Assembly: GCA_944326615.1 (NCBI GenBank)
Contig: CALVEO010000002.1
Span: 1 to 64,000 of the forward strand
Source: Candidatus Gastranaerophilales bacterium
GTDB lineage: Bacteria; Cyanobacteriota; Vampirovibrionia; Gastranaerophilales; Gastranaerophilaceae
Length of the DNA stretch: 64,000 nucleotides
Direction: 5' to 3'
This document shows, one piece after another, positions 61,743 through 64,000 of this stretch. The position numbers and the translations under genes are program-made. How positions within the stretch are numbered: position 1 is the first letter of the stretch; the number at the start of each line of letters is the position of its first letter. The notes beneath the pieces were generated by a model that was not told the origin of the DNA, searched no databases, and saw nothing but the letters and a program-made list of their open reading frames with translations.

Positions 61743-62597
61743 ATGGGATATAAAATTTTATCAAAAAAAGAACTTTGTCCCAATCAGTTTGAAATTACGG
61801 TAGATGCGCCATACGTTGTAAGGAATGCCAAAGCTGGACAATTTATAATATTCAGAGCAAATGCTGACAGTGAACGTGTTCCGCTTACTATTGCAGACGT
61901 TAACAAAGAAAAAGGCGAGCTTACCCTTGTATTTATGGCAGTCGGCTATTCAACAAAACAGCTGGCAGCATTAAATGCCGGAGATGAAATCCATGACATT
62001 GTTGGTCCTCTCGGACAACCTACTCATATAAAAAAATACGGAACAGTAGTATGCCTGGCAGGCGGTTACGGTGCAGCTCCCTGCTATTTAATCGCAAAAG
62101 CATTTAAACAAGCAGGCAACAAAGTTTATATGATTATGGGAGCAAGAAACAAAGATTTGATATTCTGGCAGGATAAGATGAAAGATGCCTGCAATGAACT
62201 TTTCATAACCACAGATGACGGGACTATGGGTGAAAAAGGGTTTGTAACCCAGGTATTAGACAGAATTATTAAACAGGAAAAAATAGATTATGCAATAGCC
62301 GTCGGTCCTATGCCAATGATGAGAGCAGTGGCGGATTTAACACGTGAGAAAAATATTTATACTGAAGCAAGTATGAACCCGATTATGGTTGACGGAACAG
62401 GTATGTGCGGAGCATGCCGTATTACAGTCGGTGGAGAAACAAAATTCGCATGTGTTGACGGGCCTGATTTTGATGCTCATAAAATTGACTTTGACGAAGT
62501 TATTAACAGAACAAAAATATATAAAGATCAGGAAAGAAAACGTGATGAAAACTGCAATTTGTTAAAACAGGCTGCAGAAATATCAAATAAAAAGTAA
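61743..62597 (+). CDS. NfnA/SudB-type FAD/NAD-binding ferredoxin reductase subunit
   Basis: 284 aa: beta-barrel FAD domain (AGQFIIFRANADSERVPLTI), NAD domain (VVCLAGGYGAAPCYLIAKAF) and a C-terminal Cys cluster for a 2Fe-2S centre (DGTGMCGACRITVGG with CVDGPDFD). It matches the small subunit of NADH-dependent ferredoxin:NADP oxidoreductase, also called SudB; PyrK is a related alternative. Its usual partner (NfnB/SudA) is not next door; instead a small Cys peptide and etfBA follow. Confidence 0.85.
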   Translation: MGYKILSKKELCPNQFEITVDAPYVVRNAKAGQFIIFRANADSERVPLTIADVNKEKGELTLVFMAVGYSTKQLAALNAGDEIHDIVGPLGQPTHIKKYGTVVCLAGGYGAAPCYLIAKAFKQAGNKVYMIMGARNKDLIFWQDKMKDACNELFITTDDGTMGEKGFVTQVLDRIIKQEKIDYAIAVGPMPMMRAVADLTREKNIYTEASMNPIMVDGTGMCGACRITVGGETKFACVDGPDFDAHKIDFDEVINRTKIYKDQERKRDENCNLLKQAAEISNKK

Positions 62598-62609
62598 GGA
62601 GAGAAAATT

Positions 62610-62792
62610 ATGGCTAAAGATATACCTTATTGTCCATTAATGAGTGCAGGATCTGATATTGATAAAGTTTGTACACTTGAAAGCTGTGCCTGGTATCTTC
62701 CAAGCGTCAGAAAATGTTCAATGTACATGCTTGCATATAACGCACTATTGGAAACAAACGCAAGACAAAAAGCTGCTCAACAGCACAGATAA
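62610..62792 (+). CDS. 60-aa four-cysteine peptide
   Basis: Cys at residues 8, 21, 26 and 36 (CPLM, VCTLESCAWY, RKCSMY) suggest a small zinc or iron-sulfur site. AAGGAGAG lies at ideal spacing upstream, so it is a real gene. It stands 12 nt after the NfnA-like gene and 8 nt before etfB, suggesting a role in the electron-transfer operon. Family not certain. Confidence 0.75.
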   Translation: MAKDIPYCPLMSAGSDIDKVCTLESCAWYLPSVRKCSMYMLAYNALLETNARQKAAQQHR

Positions 62793-62800
62793 GGATTTTT

Positions 62801-63586
62801 ATGAAAATAATTGTCTGCATAAAACAAGTTCCGGATACCACAGATATTAAATGGACAGAAAACAATACAATTCAAAGAGAAGGCGTTGAAAGCGTCATAA
62901 ATCCTTATGATTTATACGCAATAGAAGAAGCTTTAAAATTAAAAAAAACTCTTGATGATGTTGAAATTACCGTTGTCACAATGGGGCCTTTACAGGCTGA
63001 AGAAATATTAAGAAAAGCAATAGCTGTAGGATGTGATAATGCTGTATTGATTTCTGACAAAAAATTCGCCGGAGCGGATACTTACGCTACAGGAAAAACA
63101 ATAGCCTCGGCAATTAAGAGTAAATTACCTGATTATGATTTAATTTTATGCGGGCAATTCGCTGTTGACGGGGATACTGCCCAAACAGGCCCCAGTATTG
63201 CTAATCAGCTAGGAATTGCACAGGTTACTTATGTAAAAGAACTTAACAAATGTGATGGTAAATGCATTTATGCAGTACGTGAAATTGAAGAAGGACTTGA
63301 GACAGTTAAAGCAGAATTTCCGGCGCTTATTTGTGTTTTAAAAGGGATGGAAGAACTTACACGCCCGAAGATTAACGGAATTATAAAAGCTCAAAATACA
63401 AAAATTACTGTATATACAATGGAAGATATAGGCCTTACTCCCGAAGAGACCGGAATTAAAGGTTCTCCTACCTACGTAAGCCGCGCATTCCGTCCTGAAC
63501 ATGACAGGGGAAAATGTGAAATATGCACTGACTGCAATGTTCTAGCAGATAAAATAAAAGAATTCGGAGGAATTTCAAATGAGTAA
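62801..63586 (+). CDS. etfB: Electron transfer flavoprotein subunit beta
   Basis: Pairs with EtfA to hold FAD and carry electrons from acyl-CoA dehydrogenases or a bifurcating complex. CIKQVPDTTDIKWTENNT and ADTYATGKTIASAIKSK are diagnostic. 261 aa. The C-terminus carries an unusual Cys trio, KCEICTDCNVLA, hinting at a metal site or contact with the partner. Overlaps etfA by 8 nt. Confidence 0.92.
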   Translation: MKIIVCIKQVPDTTDIKWTENNTIQREGVESVINPYDLYAIEEALKLKKTLDDVEITVVTMGPLQAEEILRKAIAVGCDNAVLISDKKFAGADTYATGKTIASAIKSKLPDYDLILCGQFAVDGDTAQTGPSIANQLGIAQVTYVKELNKCDGKCIYAVREIEEGLETVKAEFPALICVLKGMEELTRPKINGIIKAQNTKITVYTMEDIGLTPEETGIKGSPTYVSRAFRPEHDRGKCEICTDCNVLADKIKEFGGISNE

Positions 63587-64000
63587 TATTATGTTATATG
63601 CAGAGGTTACAAAAGAGAATTACCTCCATACAGTAGTCTTTGAACTAGCGTATAAAGCACAGGAACTTTCAAAAAAACTTGATAACGCGTCTGTCTCTGC
63701 TCTTTTAATATGTAAAACCGGATTGGCTGAAAATTTTAAAGAAGCATTTATAAATTCAGGCTTTGATTTTGTCTATATTGCAGAAAGCAACAGATTAACC
63801 TACTATTCAACCGAACTGTATTCAAAAATCGCGGTTGATATTATAAGAGAAGTAAAACCTGATATTATACTTGTAGGCGCAACCACACAAGGCAGGGATT
63901 TGGCACCAAGAATTTCATCATCCCTTCATACAGGTTTAACAGCAGATTGTATAGGACTTGATATCAACGAAAAAGGCCAGCTTGCCGCGACACGTCCTAC
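63579..64000 (+). CDS. etfA: Electron transfer flavoprotein subunit alpha (partial)
   Basis: Starts inside the etfB end (ATGAGTAA overlap) and runs off the window, giving about 140 residues. ILVGATTQGRDLAPRISSSL and HTGLTADCIGLDI are typical of the EtfA N-terminal domain. The FAD-binding C-terminal part is outside the window. Confidence 0.9.
   Translation, partial: MSNIMLYAEVTKENYLHTVVFELAYKAQELSKKLDNASVSALLICKTGLAENFKEAFINSGFDFVYIAESNRLTYYSTELYSKIAVDIIREVKPDIILVGATTQGRDLAPRISSSLHTGLTADCIGLDINEKGQLAATRP

Overview
The window is AT-rich DNA from a Gram-negative bacterium, most likely an uncultured gut member of the non-photosynthetic Cyanobacteria sister group (Vampirovibrionia/Melainabacteria, Gastranaerophilales type). 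The reasons are an RpaB/Ycf27-like response regulator, a RecG with a long N-terminal extension of the kind found in cyanobacteria, lipopolysaccharide genes (kdsB, lptC, lptA-like) beside low-GC codon use, and several unknown proteins that share a short N-terminal F-x-G-like motif. This assignment is inference from sequence reading, not from a database search.

Layout. 0-8.9 kb: a condensin operon (smc, scpA, scpB) coupled to a membrane-anchored metzincin/TPR protein, a flavoprotein and ybaK. 9-14.7 kb: a large structural protein, a hairpin-rich MITE-like repeat, a HEAT-like peptide, a polytopic membrane protein and a patatin-like lipase. 14.7-15.25 kb: a promoter, three tandem 108-bp structured repeats and tRNA-Leu(TAA). 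15.3-24.5 kb: two similarly built surface-type proteins (one with EF-hands) under near-identical promoters, enclosing eda/kdgK/csaB, a CHASE2 adenylate cyclase and recG.

The accessory part is 24.5-44.4 kb. Block A (24.84-33.06 kb) is framed by two 97-nt sequences of the same architecture, each resembling a tRNA 3' end plus terminator. It holds a coupled four-gene minus-strand operon (ankyrin protein, two unknowns, HExxH metallopeptidase) divergent from a three-gene AAA+ series that runs from intact to degenerate to dead. All seven proteins carry the N-terminal motif. Block B (33.06-44.3 kb) is strikingly AT-rich. It has a SIR2-domain protein with the NADase residues (candidate phage defence), two unknown membrane proteins, regulators with palindromic operators and a large serine recombinase whose reading frame runs through tRNA-His(GTG).

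44.4-64 kb returns to core genes: the rpaB-like regulator, accD-accA-prmA-kdsB, ybaB-recR, a seven-gene operon lptC-lptA-TPR-dprA-DUF805-topA-aroE, sugar kinase and acetyltransferase genes, and an electron-transfer operon (SudB/NfnA-like flavoprotein, a 60-aa four-Cys peptide, etfB, and etfA cut by the window end).

The most promising undescribed material is (i) the N-terminal motif protein set with its AAA+ series and ankyrin/protease operon, (ii) the SIR2 locus and its membrane neighbours, and (iii) the tRNA-Leu-linked 108-bp repeats.
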